Assembly: GCF_023218075.1 (NCBI RefSeq)
Contig: NZ_JALPTB010000008.1
Coordinates: 1 to 64,000, forward strand
Direction: 5' to 3'
DNA length: 64,000 nt
Origin: Rhodococcus sp. HM1
Lineage (GTDB): Bacteria > Actinomycetota > Actinomycetes > Mycobacteriales > Mycobacteriaceae
Part shown: positions 37,621 through 47,167 of the stretch, in pieces
How positions within the stretch are numbered: position 1 is the first letter of the stretch
Layout: the number at the start of each line of letters is the position of its first letter
Program-made: the position numbers and the translations under genes
The notes under the pieces: generated by a model
What the model saw: the letters and a program-made list of their open reading frames with translations, nothing else
Told to the model about the DNA's origin: nothing
Databases searched by the model: none

Positions 37621-38058
37621 ATGGCCGAGAAGACCAAGCGGTCGATCACCATCGCTGCTCCGGCCGATCGGGTGATGTCCGTGATCGCGGATTTCGACGA
37701 GTACCCGACCTGGGTGGAAGCGGCGAAGTCGGTGGAGGTGCTCGACAGGTTTCCGGACGGTCGTGCCGAGCGTGTCCGGTTCGTGCTCGACGCGGGCATC
37801 GTGAAGGACACCTACGTGCTGCGCTACGTGTGGGCGGCGGACGGCCGTTCGGTCAGCTGGGAACTCGAATCCGGTGAGATCCAGAAGGCGCAGTCCGGGA
37901 CGTACGCGCTGTCCGACGCTCCGGGCGGCGGCACCACCGTCGACTACGAACTGACCGTGGATCTGACGATCCCGATGATCGGCCTGTTCAAGCGCAAGGC
38001 CGAGAAGGTGATCACCGACACCGCGCTCAAGGAACTCAAGAAGCAGGTCGAGGGCTGA
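37621..38058 (+). CDS. SRPBCC family protein (TB16.3-like)
   Basis: This 145-residue protein belongs to the SRPBCC fold and is close to mycobacterial TB16.3 (Rv2185c) as I recall it: AEKTKRSITIAAPADRVMSVI at the start, a central WELESGEIQKAQSGTYAL strand and the conserved end KRKAEKVITDTALKELKKQVEG. It probably binds a lipid or hydrophobic ligand. It has an AAGGAAGCG ribosome-binding site before ATG 37621. Its stop codon overlaps the CTG start proposed for the ArsA-like ATPase, so the two are likely coupled. Confidence 0.88.
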   Translation: MAEKTKRSITIAAPADRVMSVIADFDEYPTWVEAAKSVEVLDRFPDGRAERVRFVLDAGIVKDTYVLRYVWAADGRSVSWELESGEIQKAQSGTYALSDAPGGGTTVDYELTVDLTIPMIGLFKRKAEKVITDTALKELKKQVEG

Positions 38059-39293
38059 GCGAGAACGAGGGCACCGCCGAGACCCGCCTGCGGCTGTTCG
38101 TCGGCAAGGGCGGCGCCGGAACCAGCACGGTGGCCGCCGCCACCGCAGTCGCGGCCGCGAGCCCGCAGCACCCGGTGCTGCTGGTGTCGCTGGATCAGGC
38201 GTCGTCGCTGTCCGACCTGTTCGGTCTCGACCGTGCGCCCGGCGTCGTCCGGTCCGTCGCCGACGGACTCGACATCCTCGAGATCGACTCGCTCGCCCTG
38301 CTCGAACAGCGCTTTGCGGCGTTGGCGAGGCTCCTCGCGGCCGCAGGGGGCGGACACGAGCACGCCGCGGGGTTCGCGCTGCCCGCGCCGGAGGAGATCA
38401 CCGGTGTGCCCGGCCTGCAGGAGGTTTTCGCCCTCCACGAGATCGCCCGCCTGACCTCGGACGGCCGACGGCACACGGTCGTCGTCGACTGCCCGTCGGG
38501 GGCCGCGGCGTTCGGCACGCTGGCCGCGCCCCGCATGGCCGCCGACTACGTCGAACGGATCTGGCCGCGGCACAGCCGGATCGAGGCTGCCACCGGACCG
38601 GACCTGCGGCTCGGATTCGTCGTGGCGCTGTTCGACCGGATGATGGACCGGCTCGGGGAGATCACGGATCTGCTCGCGGATCGGCGGCGCACGTCGGTGA
38701 CCCTCGTCGGCACCGCCGACCGTGTCTCGGCCGCCGAACTGCGCCGGCTCCGCTCGTGGACGGCGCTGTCCGGGCTGCGCCTCGACGGTGTGATCGTCAA
38801 CGGCCTCGTGCCCGACTTCGGTGCCGGCACCGGACCGGCCGCGGACTGGCTCGCCGCGCAGCGCAGGACGCAACGGTCGGTGCTCGACGACATCGTCTCC
38901 TCGGTCGGTGACGTGCCGGTCCTCGAATGTGAGCGGCAGGCCTCGGAACCGGTAGGGTTGGCGTCTCTGGGGGCGTTTGCCCGGGCGCTCTACCGGGACG
39001 ATCGGGATGTTCGGGAGCCGGCGGCCGCCGACACGACCCCGATCCGGGTCCAACACGAATCGGGGACAGGGGTGGATTCGGTGTACACGATGCGGATGCA
39101 TCTGCCGCTGGCAGATCCGGCGACCTTGACCCTGGGCCGGGTCGACGACGACCTCGTGGTCGGCGCGGACGGGATCCGCCGTCGCGTCCGGCTGGCATCG
39201 GGTCTGCGGCGCTGCACGGTCTCCGGTGCCGAGTTCGACGGCGGCGACCTGGTGGTGCGATTCGTTCCGGATCCGGCGGTGTGGCCGCAGTGA
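38055..39293 (+). CDS. ArsA/GET3-like ATPase with altered P-loop, CTG start
   Basis: The frame encodes an ArsA-type deviant P-loop protein. The motif at residues 17-25 reads GKGGAGTST: the signature lysine (K18) is present but the lysine normally before Ser/Thr is replaced by threonine, which may weaken ATP hydrolysis. No ATG or GTG precedes the P-loop in this frame; CTG at 38055 overlaps the previous stop as CTGA, the same geometry as the ATGA/GTGA overlaps elsewhere, and is proposed as the start (412 residues). The first GTG (38130) would remove the P-loop. It matches the position of Rv2184c. The next gene overlaps by GTGA, so the SRPBCC-ATPase-small Cys protein genes form one translationally coupled unit. 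Confidence 0.8.
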   Translation: MSENEGTAETRLRLFVGKGGAGTSTVAAATAVAAASPQHPVLLVSLDQASSLSDLFGLDRAPGVVRSVADGLDILEIDSLALLEQRFAALARLLAAAGGGHEHAAGFALPAPEEITGVPGLQEVFALHEIARLTSDGRRHTVVVDCPSGAAAFGTLAAPRMAADYVERIWPRHSRIEAATGPDLRLGFVVALFDRMMDRLGEITDLLADRRRTSVTLVGTADRVSAAELRRLRSWTALSGLRLDGVIVNGLVPDFGAGTGPAADWLAAQRRTQRSVLDDIVSSVGDVPVLECERQASEPVGLASLGAFARALYRDDRDVREPAAADTTPIRVQHESGTGVDSVYTMRMHLPLADPATLTLGRVDDDLVVGADGIRRRVRLASGLRRCTVSGAEFDGGDLVVRFVPDPAVWPQ

Positions 39294-39718
39294 GCTCCGA
39301 ACACGACGCCCTCGTCGCCGAACTGCGGCTGCTCGCCGAGGCCGTTCTCGACCGTGTCGACCGTGCCGTCCAGCAGTACGCGGCCGCGCAGCCTCCCGCA
39401 CCGGCGGATGCCGGGCCGGGGGACACAGCGGCCGACGCCGTCCCTTCCGGCACGCCGACCCCCGCACCCTCCGCGGGCTGCTCGTGGTGCCCGGTGTGCG
39501 CCGCCGCCGCCCTGCTGCGCGGCGAACCCCACGAACTGCTCACCCGGCTGGCCACCCAGATCGCCGCGCTCATCGCGCTGATCCGCGAACTGCTCGCCCG
39601 CTACCTCCCGCCGCCGACCGGCCCTGCGGGTTCCGGCGGTCCGGAGCCGACTCCGCCGCCGGAGCCGACCGACCGGAACGGTGGGTTCGTGTCCATTCCG
39701 GTCACGATCCGCCCCTGA
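39290..39718 (+). CDS. Small Cys-containing protein of unknown function
   Basis: The 142-residue protein has two alpha-helical segments (about 3-33 and 75-105) separated by a Pro/Ala-rich linker and the sequence CSWCPVCAAA near residue 63, a CxxCxxC pattern that could bind a metal. The C-terminus is Pro-rich. It corresponds by position to Rv2183c. The GTG at 39290 overlaps the ATPase stop codon (GTGA), so it is probably produced together with it and may be a partner or cargo-binding subunit; that is inference from coupling only. Confidence 0.75.
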   Translation: MSSEHDALVAELRLLAEAVLDRVDRAVQQYAAAQPPAPADAGPGDTAADAVPSGTPTPAPSAGCSWCPVCAAAALLRGEPHELLTRLATQIAALIALIRELLARYLPPPTGPAGSGGPEPTPPPEPTDRNGGFVSIPVTIRP

Positions 39719-39735
39719 TCCGCGCGGGAACCGAG

Positions 39736-40716
39736 ATGACTGAACCGGAACGGCTGACGATCGGCATCGACGTCGGCGGCACCAGCATCCGCGCCGCGGT
39801 AGTCGACGGCACGGGCACGATCGTCGATTCGGTGCGCGCGGCGACCCCGGCGTCGGCCGGCGCCCTCGAAGACGCGCTCGAGGAGACCGTCCGGTACCTG
39901 TCCGAACGCAACGATGTCGCCGCGGTGGGGCTGGCCGTCGCCGGATTCCTCGCGGTCGACCGTCGCACTGTGCTGTTCGCGCCCCACCTGGCCTGGGTGG
40001 ACGCGCCGGTCGCGCAGCGGTTCACCGACCGGTTCGCGATGCCCGTCGTCCTCGAACACGACGCGAACGCCGCAGCCTGGGCCGAATATCGGTTCGGGGC
40101 CGCCGCCGGTGCGCACACCGTGGTCCTCGTCGCGCTGGGCACCGGCATCGGCGCAGCGCTGCTGCTCGACGGCCGCATCTACCGGGGCGCTCACGGTGTC
40201 GCCCCGGAACTCGGGCACCTGCAGATGGTTCCGGGCGGCCGGGTCTGCGCGTGCGGCAAACGCGGATGCTGGGAGCGGTACTGCAGCGGCACGGCACTCG
40301 TGGACACCGCCGTCGACCTGTTGCCCACGGTCCGGGGCCGCTCGCTGCTCGCCCGTGACGCCGCGGCCGATCCCGGGTCGCTCACCGGCCGCCGGATCGC
40401 GGCTGCGGCCCAGGACGGGGACGTGCTCGCGGTCGCCGCGATGGCCGAGTTCGCGCGCTGGCTCGGAGTCGGCCTGGCGGCCGTCGCGGACATCTACGAT
40501 CCCGAACTCGTCGTGATCGCCGGGGGTGTGTCGGGCTCGGCCTCGCTGTTCCTCGACGACGCCCGCGACCACTACGCCGCTGCCCTCACCGGTACCGGGC
40601 ATCGCCCGCTCGCGCGGATCCGCGCCGCGCATCTGGGGGACGCGGCGGGACTGATCGGCGCCGCGGATCTCGCCCGCGGCCCGGCGCACCCCGGCAGGAT
40701 CGGTCCGTCCGACTGA
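39736..40716 (+). CDS. ROK family glucokinase
   Basis: The 326-residue protein has the ROK sugar-kinase fold: phosphate motif IGIDVGGTSIRAAVVD at the N-terminus, catalytic aspartate in LEHDANAAAW near residue 110, ATP motif LGTGIGAALLLDG and the ROK zinc site CACGKRGCWERYCSG near residue 172. It probably phosphorylates glucose with ATP or polyphosphate, though other sugars such as N-acetylmannosamine are possible for ROK enzymes. ATG 39736 follows GGGAACCGAG, a weak ribosome-binding site. It begins 18 bp after the small Cys protein and could be the last gene of that operon. Confidence 0.88.
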   Translation: MTEPERLTIGIDVGGTSIRAAVVDGTGTIVDSVRAATPASAGALEDALEETVRYLSERNDVAAVGLAVAGFLAVDRRTVLFAPHLAWVDAPVAQRFTDRFAMPVVLEHDANAAAWAEYRFGAAAGAHTVVLVALGTGIGAALLLDGRIYRGAHGVAPELGHLQMVPGGRVCACGKRGCWERYCSGTALVDTAVDLLPTVRGRSLLARDAAADPGSLTGRRIAAAAQDGDVLAVAAMAEFARWLGVGLAAVADIYDPELVVIAGGVSGSASLFLDDARDHYAAALTGTGHRPLARIRAAHLGDAAGLIGAADLARGPAHPGRIGPSD

Positions 40717-40845
40717 GATGCTGGTCACGTCCGCCGGTGTGACCTCGCGTGCACGCGGGTCGCGGTGTGCACGCCGACACCGCGTGGACGTAGAGTCGAT
40801 CGTCGAGCGCGCGTGGTGGTGCGGGCGGGGTTCAGGAGGGATGCC

Positions 40846-41613
40846 ATGTGGTACTGGCTGTTCAAATACGTTCTGCTGGGGCCGCTGCTGTATCTCATGG
40901 GACGCCCGAAAATCGAAGGCGGAGAGAACATTCCGTCGGACGGCCCGGCGATCCTCGCGAGTAACCACCAGGCGGTCCTCGATTCGTTCTTCCTGCCGCT
41001 GATGGTGCGTCGGCGAATCACCTTCCTCGCGAAGAGCGAGTACTTCACCGGAACCGGCCTCAAGGGCGGATTCCAGCGTTGGTTCTTCTCCGCCGTCGGC
41101 CAGGTGCCCATCGACCGCACCAGCGCCGACGCCGCGCAGGACGCCCTCAACGCCGGCGTCCGCGTGCTCGGTCAGGGCAAACTGCTCGGCATCTACCCGG
41201 AGGGCACCCGGTCGCCGGACGGACGGCTCTACAAGGGCAAGACCGGCATGGCACGCCTCGCCCTGGAAACCGGCGTCAAGGTCATCCCCGTGGCGATGAT
41301 CGGTACCGACAAGATGAACCCGATCGGCTCGAAGACGTGGCGGCCGGCGAAGATCACCGTGAAGATCGGTGAGCCGATCGACTTCTCCCGCTTCGAAGGG
41401 ATGGGCGGGAACCGCTTCGTCGAGCGCACCGTCACCGACGAGGTGATGTACGCGCTGATGCAGCTGTCCGGCCAGGAGTACGTCGACATCTACGCCGCGA
41501 CCCTGAAGAAGAAGGGTGCAGCCTCCGAGAAGGCAGGGGAGGACGCGGCTTCCGGGACGAATGCGCCGGCCGCAGCCGACGCCGACCGGTTGCCCGACAC
41601 CCAGGCGGGCTGA
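40846..41613 (+). CDS. plsC: 1-acyl-sn-glycerol-3-phosphate acyltransferase
   Basis: PlsC-type enzymes add the second acyl chain to make phosphatidic acid at the membrane. The 255-residue protein has the HX4D motif in SNHQAVLD near residue 40, the substrate motif EGTRSPDG near residue 120 and a hydrophobic N-terminus (LFKYVLLGPLLYLMG). ATG 40846 is preceded by AGGAGG. The C-terminal 35 residues are low-complexity Ala/Glu/Asp. It corresponds to Rv2182c. PIM and phospholipid synthesis genes (pimB) lie close by. Confidence 0.93.
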   Translation: MWYWLFKYVLLGPLLYLMGRPKIEGGENIPSDGPAILASNHQAVLDSFFLPLMVRRRITFLAKSEYFTGTGLKGGFQRWFFSAVGQVPIDRTSADAAQDALNAGVRVLGQGKLLGIYPEGTRSPDGRLYKGKTGMARLALETGVKVIPVAMIGTDKMNPIGSKTWRPAKITVKIGEPIDFSRFEGMGGNRFVERTVTDEVMYALMQLSGQEYVDIYAATLKKKGAASEKAGEDAASGTNAPAAADADRLPDTQAG

Positions 41614-41667
41614 ATCGGGGCGACGCGAATCGTTGCCGCGCGACCCTATCGGGCATAATGTCCGCAC

Positions 41668-42159
41668 GTGCGTTATTTCTACGACTGCGAGTTCATCGAG
41701 GATGGCCGGACCATCGAGCTCGTGTCGATCGGTGTTGCCTGCGAGGACGGCCGTGAGTTCTATGCGGTGTCCAACGAGTTCGATCCCGAACGGGCCGGTC
41801 CGTGGGTGCGTCGCAACGTGCTGCCGAAACTTCCCCCCGAAGCGCATCCCGCGTGGAAATCGCGGGCGCGCATCCGCGACGACCTGCTCGCGTTCCTGAT
41901 CCCCCGACCCGGGATCCAGCCCGAGCTGTGGGCCTGGATAGGGGCCTACGACCACGTCGTCCTCGCGCAGTTGTGGGGCGCGATGCCCGAGCTGCCCGAC
42001 GCCATTCCGCGTTTCACCCGGGAACTGCGCCAGCACTGGGAGCAGCACGGGCGTCCGTTGCTGCCGCCGGTGCCGGACGACAATCACGACGCGCTCGCCG
42101 ACGCACGCCACAACCTCGCGAAGTTCGAGGCGATCGAAGCGGCCCGCCGCACCCGGTGA
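41668..42159 (+). CDS. 3'-5' exoribonuclease, DEDDh type (Rv2179c-like)
   Basis: The 163-residue protein is very similar to mycobacterial Rv2179c/ExoAS from memory, beginning RYFYDCEFIEDG with the first acidic pair D6 and E8, followed by GAYDHVVLAQLWG and the HDALADARHN motif that supplies the His and last Asp. It uses divalent metals to trim RNA from the 3' end. It starts at GTG 41668 eight bases after the -10-like CATAAT, so the mRNA is probably leaderless. It is followed by aroG. Confidence 0.92.
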   Translation: MRYFYDCEFIEDGRTIELVSIGVACEDGREFYAVSNEFDPERAGPWVRRNVLPKLPPEAHPAWKSRARIRDDLLAFLIPRPGIQPELWAWIGAYDHVVLAQLWGAMPELPDAIPRFTRELRQHWEQHGRPLLPPVPDDNHDALADARHNLAKFEAIEAARRTR

Positions 42160-42184
42160 ACCCGCCGGTTGCGGGGGTGCGTGA

Positions 42185-43603
<1,419 letters not shown>

Positions 43604-43616
43604 CACTTGCCCTCGA

Positions 43617-43652
43617 CGTCCGGCCCCGGTGCTCGCGCGCCGGGGCCGGACG
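43617..43652. terminator. Perfect 13-bp hairpin between aroG and pknL
   Basis: CGTCCGGCCCCGG and its exact complement lie between the convergent aroG and pknL genes, 13 bp after the aroG stop. Confidence 0.6.
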
Positions 43653-43679
43653 CGTCTCCGGTGCTCGAGATCCTCGAGA

Positions 43680-45677
43680 TCAGGGGAGGGCGGTCAGCGT
43701 GACGGTGCCGCCCGGCTCCACCCGATCACCCGCGCCCGGACTCTGACCGATCACCACCGACCGGTCCGTGTCCGCGACCTGGCGTACCTCGACCCCGAGA
43801 CCGAGCCGCTCGAGTTCGTTGCGGGCCGCCGTGACCGATCGCCCCAGCAGCGACGGAACCTTCACCGCGTTCGACACGAGCAGCGTGACGCTGCTGCCGG
43901 CCCCGACCTCGGTACCGGTCGCGGGATCCGTGCCCGCGACCCGGCCGGCGTCGACGTCCGGGTCGAACACCTCCCTCGTCTCGACCACGGTCAAGCCCGC
44001 AGCCTCGAGCTGGGACCGGGCGGCGTCGGGCTTCTTGCCCGACACGTCGGGCATCTCCACCGGGGCCGCGCCCTTGCTGATGATCACCTTCACCGGTGAA
44101 CCCACGGCCAGCTCCGTGCCGGGACCCGGATCCAGCGCGGCAACCCCACCCTCGGGGACCGTGTTGCTGAAGGCCGTGCCGCCGTCGACCGGCTCGAACG
44201 TGCGCCGCCGCAGCTCGTCCTCGACGGCCGCGCGGTCGCCCCCACCGGTCAGTTTCGGAACCGTCGGCCGGCCCAGCGACACCAGCAGCGCGACCGTCTC
44301 GCCGTCGCCGACGCGTTCACCGGCGGCCGGGTCGGTACCGAGCACGGCGTCGACCGGGGCGTCGTCGGAATACTGCCCGCGAATCTCGCTCGCCACCCCC
44401 GCGGCCTCGAGCGCCGACACCGCGGCCGCCCGATCCAGGCCGGCGATCGTGGGCACCGTGGCCAGCCGTCCCGCGCCGAGCCACCACCCGCCGTAGCCGA
44501 GGAGCAGCGCGACGACCAGGATCGCGACGATCCAGCCGAGCGTCCGGCGCCGCTGGGCGCGACGTTCGAGGGCGTAGTCGGGACGCGGCACCGGCGCCTG
44601 CGCCGGCGCGAACTCACGCGGCTGTTGCTGGGTGACGACCCGCGTGTGCCGCGTCGTCACCGGCGCAGCCGGACCGGCGGGGGCCGGGACGGACGGAATC
44701 ACCGTGGTCGCGGGTGCATCCGAGTGCACGGCCGAGGCCGCCGACGAAGATGCCGCCACCTCGACGGGCACGGGGGCCGGAGGCGCGGCGACAGCGGCGT
44801 CCGCGGCGGTCGGCCGGGGTGCGCGGCGCGGCGCGGGCACCCGGTACCGGGGCAACGCCAGGGTTTCGCACACCTCGGTCAGCGCCGCCGCCATCGCGCC
44901 GGCGTCGTCGAAGCGCTGACCGGGTTCGCGTTCGGTCGCGTGCCGGACCAGCTCGTCGAATTCCGGGGGCACCCCGTCGATGCAGGATCCCGGATCGGGC
45001 ACGTCCTTCTCGACCCGCTGGTAGGCGACCGACAGCGACGTGTCGCCGGTGAACGGGGTGCGCCCGGTCAGCATCTCGAAGAGGACGACGCCCGCCGAGT
45101 ACACGTCGCTGCGCGCGTCGGCGTTGCCGACCGTCACCTGCTCCGGCGACAGGTACGCGGCGGTGCCGAGGATCACGCTGCGGGAGGTCGTGGTGGCGGC
45201 GGCGACGGCCCGCACCAACCCGAAATCGGCGATCTTCACCTCGCCGCTCTCCGAGATCAGGATGTTCTCGGGTTTGACGTCGCGGTGCACCAGGCCCGCC
45301 CGATGCGCGACGGCGAGCGCGCCGAGCACCGGTGCCGCGACCGCGGCGGCGGCGTGCGGGGGCATCGGCCCGCGTTCGCGCAGCAGCTCACGCAGGGTGC
45401 CGCCCTCCACCAGCTCCATCACGAGGAACGCGTGCTCCCCGTCGTGCCCCTGGTCGTACACGGCGACGAGACCGGGATGGTTCAGCTTCGCGACCGCCCG
45501 GGCCTCGAACTCGAATCGGGTGCGGAACTGGGGATCGGCGGCGAGCTGCGGATCCATCACCTTGACGGCGACGGGCCGGTCGAGCCGCAGGTCCGTGCCC
45601 CGGTACACCGTCGACATGCCGCCCCGAGCGATGGGCGCTTCGATCCGGTAGCGTCCATCGAGCACGATGCCGACCAT
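43680..45677 (-). CDS. pknL: Serine/threonine protein kinase with four PASTA domains
   Basis: The 665-residue protein has an N-terminal Hanks-type kinase domain (glycine loop IARGGMSTVYRG, K39, HRDVKPEN, DFGLV), a Pro/Ala-rich juxtamembrane segment (about 280-375), one transmembrane helix (LGWIVAILVVALLLGYGGWW, near 385) and four extracellular PASTA repeats to the C-terminus, which sense peptidoglycan fragments. M. tuberculosis PknL lacks the PASTA part as I recall, while corynebacterial PknL has it. Frame is open to GTG 45698, but ATG 45677 has GGAGG seven bases upstream and is preferred. It is divergent from its likely substrate gene (Rv2175c-like). Confidence 0.93.
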   Translation of the reverse strand: MVGIVLDGRYRIEAPIARGGMSTVYRGTDLRLDRPVAVKVMDPQLAADPQFRTRFEFEARAVAKLNHPGLVAVYDQGHDGEHAFLVMELVEGGTLRELLRERGPMPPHAAAAVAAPVLGALAVAHRAGLVHRDVKPENILISESGEVKIADFGLVRAVAAATTTSRSVILGTAAYLSPEQVTVGNADARSDVYSAGVVLFEMLTGRTPFTGDTSLSVAYQRVEKDVPDPGSCIDGVPPEFDELVRHATEREPGQRFDDAGAMAAALTEVCETLALPRYRVPAPRRAPRPTAADAAVAAPPAPVPVEVAASSSAASAVHSDAPATTVIPSVPAPAGPAAPVTTRHTRVVTQQQPREFAPAQAPVPRPDYALERRAQRRRTLGWIVAILVVALLLGYGGWWLGAGRLATVPTIAGLDRAAAVSALEAAGVASEIRGQYSDDAPVDAVLGTDPAAGERVGDGETVALLVSLGRPTVPKLTGGGDRAAVEDELRRRTFEPVDGGTAFSNTVPEGGVAALDPGPGTELAVGSPVKVIISKGAAPVEMPDVSGKKPDAARSQLEAAGLTVVETREVFDPDVDAGRVAGTDPATGTEVGAGSSVTLLVSNAVKVPSLLGRSVTAARNELERLGLGVEVRQVADTDRSVVIGQSPGAGDRVEPGGTVTLTALP

Positions 45678-45848
45678 GCGGTCGCCTCCAGCGGTCACGC
45701 GGTGTACCCCCGTGTTCTGCGACGCCGGTGCACGACGTCGGTCGGTTCCTGAGTGGGTGGGGCCTGCACACCCCAGTCGATCGTAGCCAGCGCCCCGGAC
45801 GGGACGGTCTCGCGCGGACAGAGGATCGAACCCGATAACGTTACCCGG

Positions 45849-46220
45849 GTGAGTTCAATCCCGTTCTGCGACGACGTCCTCGACCCCTCGGTCCCGGTGC
45901 TGCAACTCGTCGATGTGTCGAAACAACTCGGTGTCGTCATCACCCGCGTCCACCAGATGCTGCGGGACCGCCAGATCCTGGCGATCAAGCGCGACGGCGT
46001 GCTCGCCGTGCCGGAAGCGTTCTTCGGCGAGGACGGGCACCTCCTCAAGATCGTGCCGGGCCTGATCGCGGTCCTGCACGACGGCGGCTTCCGCGACGAC
46101 GAGATCCTGACCTGGCTGTTCCGCGAGGACGACTCGCTCGAAGGGGGCAGCCCCGCGGCGGCACTGCACACCCACTCGGCGCGCGAGGTCGTCCGCCGGG
46201 CCCAAGCCCTGGGCTTCTGA
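45849..46220 (+). CDS. Small winged-helix DNA-binding protein (Rv2175c-like)
   Basis: The 123-residue protein matches mycobacterial Rv2175c: SIPFCDDVLDPSVPVLQLVD, the helix-turn-helix VSKQLGVVITRVHQMLRDRQ and the C-terminus HTHSAREVVRRAQALGF. In M. tuberculosis that protein binds DNA and is phosphorylated by PknL, which reduces binding. The divergent position beside pknL is the same here, so the same signalling pair is inferred. GTG 45849 lies seven bases after TAACGT, indicating a leaderless transcript. Its targets are not known from the sequence. Confidence 0.9.
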   Translation: MSSIPFCDDVLDPSVPVLQLVDVSKQLGVVITRVHQMLRDRQILAIKRDGVLAVPEAFFGEDGHLLKIVPGLIAVLHDGGFRDDEILTWLFREDDSLEGGSPAAALHTHSAREVVRRAQALGF

Positions 46221-46264
46221 GCGACAGTCTTGCCTTCCGACCGACAGCCTTGGGCTTCCGAGCC

Positions 46265-47167
46265 TCAGCGGCGGGTGGTGAGCTGCGTGAGCAGCACCGC
46301 CACCCGCTGCCGGCGCGGCACCACGACCCGCCGGTCGAACACCCGGTACCCGTGGTCCTCGACCTGGTCGAGAATCCGGCCGTACAAAACGAACGCCGCC
46401 CGGATGCCCGGCCGGACACGGTCCGGGAGCAGGGCCAGTCCCGGCTCGGCGCGCCGATATTCGGCACGCGCGAGCGCCACGAAATGTGCCAGCGCCCGGC
46501 GTACCCGCGGATCGGGTGTGCCGGTGCGCCGGCATTCGGCGAGCAGTTCGTCGTCCACCCCGAACGCGGCCCAGCCGTCGGCAGGGAGGTAGATCCGCCC
46601 GCGCGCCAGGTCCTCACCGACGTCCCGCACGAAGTTGGTCAGCTGGAACGCGGTGCCCAGCGCGGCCGCGTACGGGCCCGCCCGGTCGGGGTCCTCGACA
46701 CCGAACACCGGTAGCAGCTGCAGGCCGATCACCACCGCCGACCCGTACATGTACTCCTGCAGCTCCGCCATGTCGCGGTACCGGTCGCGGAACTGGGCGG
46801 TCGCCGGGATGTCCATCCGCATCGACCGCACGAACGCCTCGAAATAGTCGACGGGGATCTCGTAGCGGTGAATGGTGTCGGCCGTGGCCCGGACCACGAG
46901 GCCGATGTCGTCGGCCGGGCAGGGATCACCGGCGAGCGCGGCGTGCAGACGCGCGTGCACCGCGTCGACCTGCCGGGACGCAGTGGCGGGATCGTCGACG
47001 GAGGTCACGTCGACGATGTCGTCGACGGTGCGGGCGAACCCGTAGAGGGCGTGCACACCCGCGCGACGGTCCGGGGGCAGCAGTCGTGCCGCCAGGTGGT
47101 AGGTGCGGCCGTGCGCGGCGGTCAGCCGCTCGCAGTACCGGAACGCCGCGCCCAGGTCGTCAGTCAC
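46265..47167 (-). CDS. crtB: Phytoene synthase
   Basis: CrtB condenses two geranylgeranyl diphosphates to phytoene, the first committed carotenoid step. The 300-residue protein has the two Asp-rich motifs of squalene/phytoene synthases, RTVDDIVD near residue 48 (DxxxD) and the FVRDVGEDLARGRIYLP segment near residue 180. The GTG start at 47167 overlaps the end of mptA by eight bases, so the two are translationally linked. It is the last gene of the crtE-crtI-mptA-crtB series. Confidence 0.93.
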   Translation of the reverse strand: MTDDLGAAFRYCERLTAAHGRTYHLAARLLPPDRRAGVHALYGFARTVDDIVDVTSVDDPATASRQVDAVHARLHAALAGDPCPADDIGLVVRATADTIHRYEIPVDYFEAFVRSMRMDIPATAQFRDRYRDMAELQEYMYGSAVVIGLQLLPVFGVEDPDRAGPYAAALGTAFQLTNFVRDVGEDLARGRIYLPADGWAAFGVDDELLAECRRTGTPDPRVRRALAHFVALARAEYRRAEPGLALLPDRVRPGIRAAFVLYGRILDQVEDHGYRVFDRRVVVPRRQRVAVLLTQLTTRR

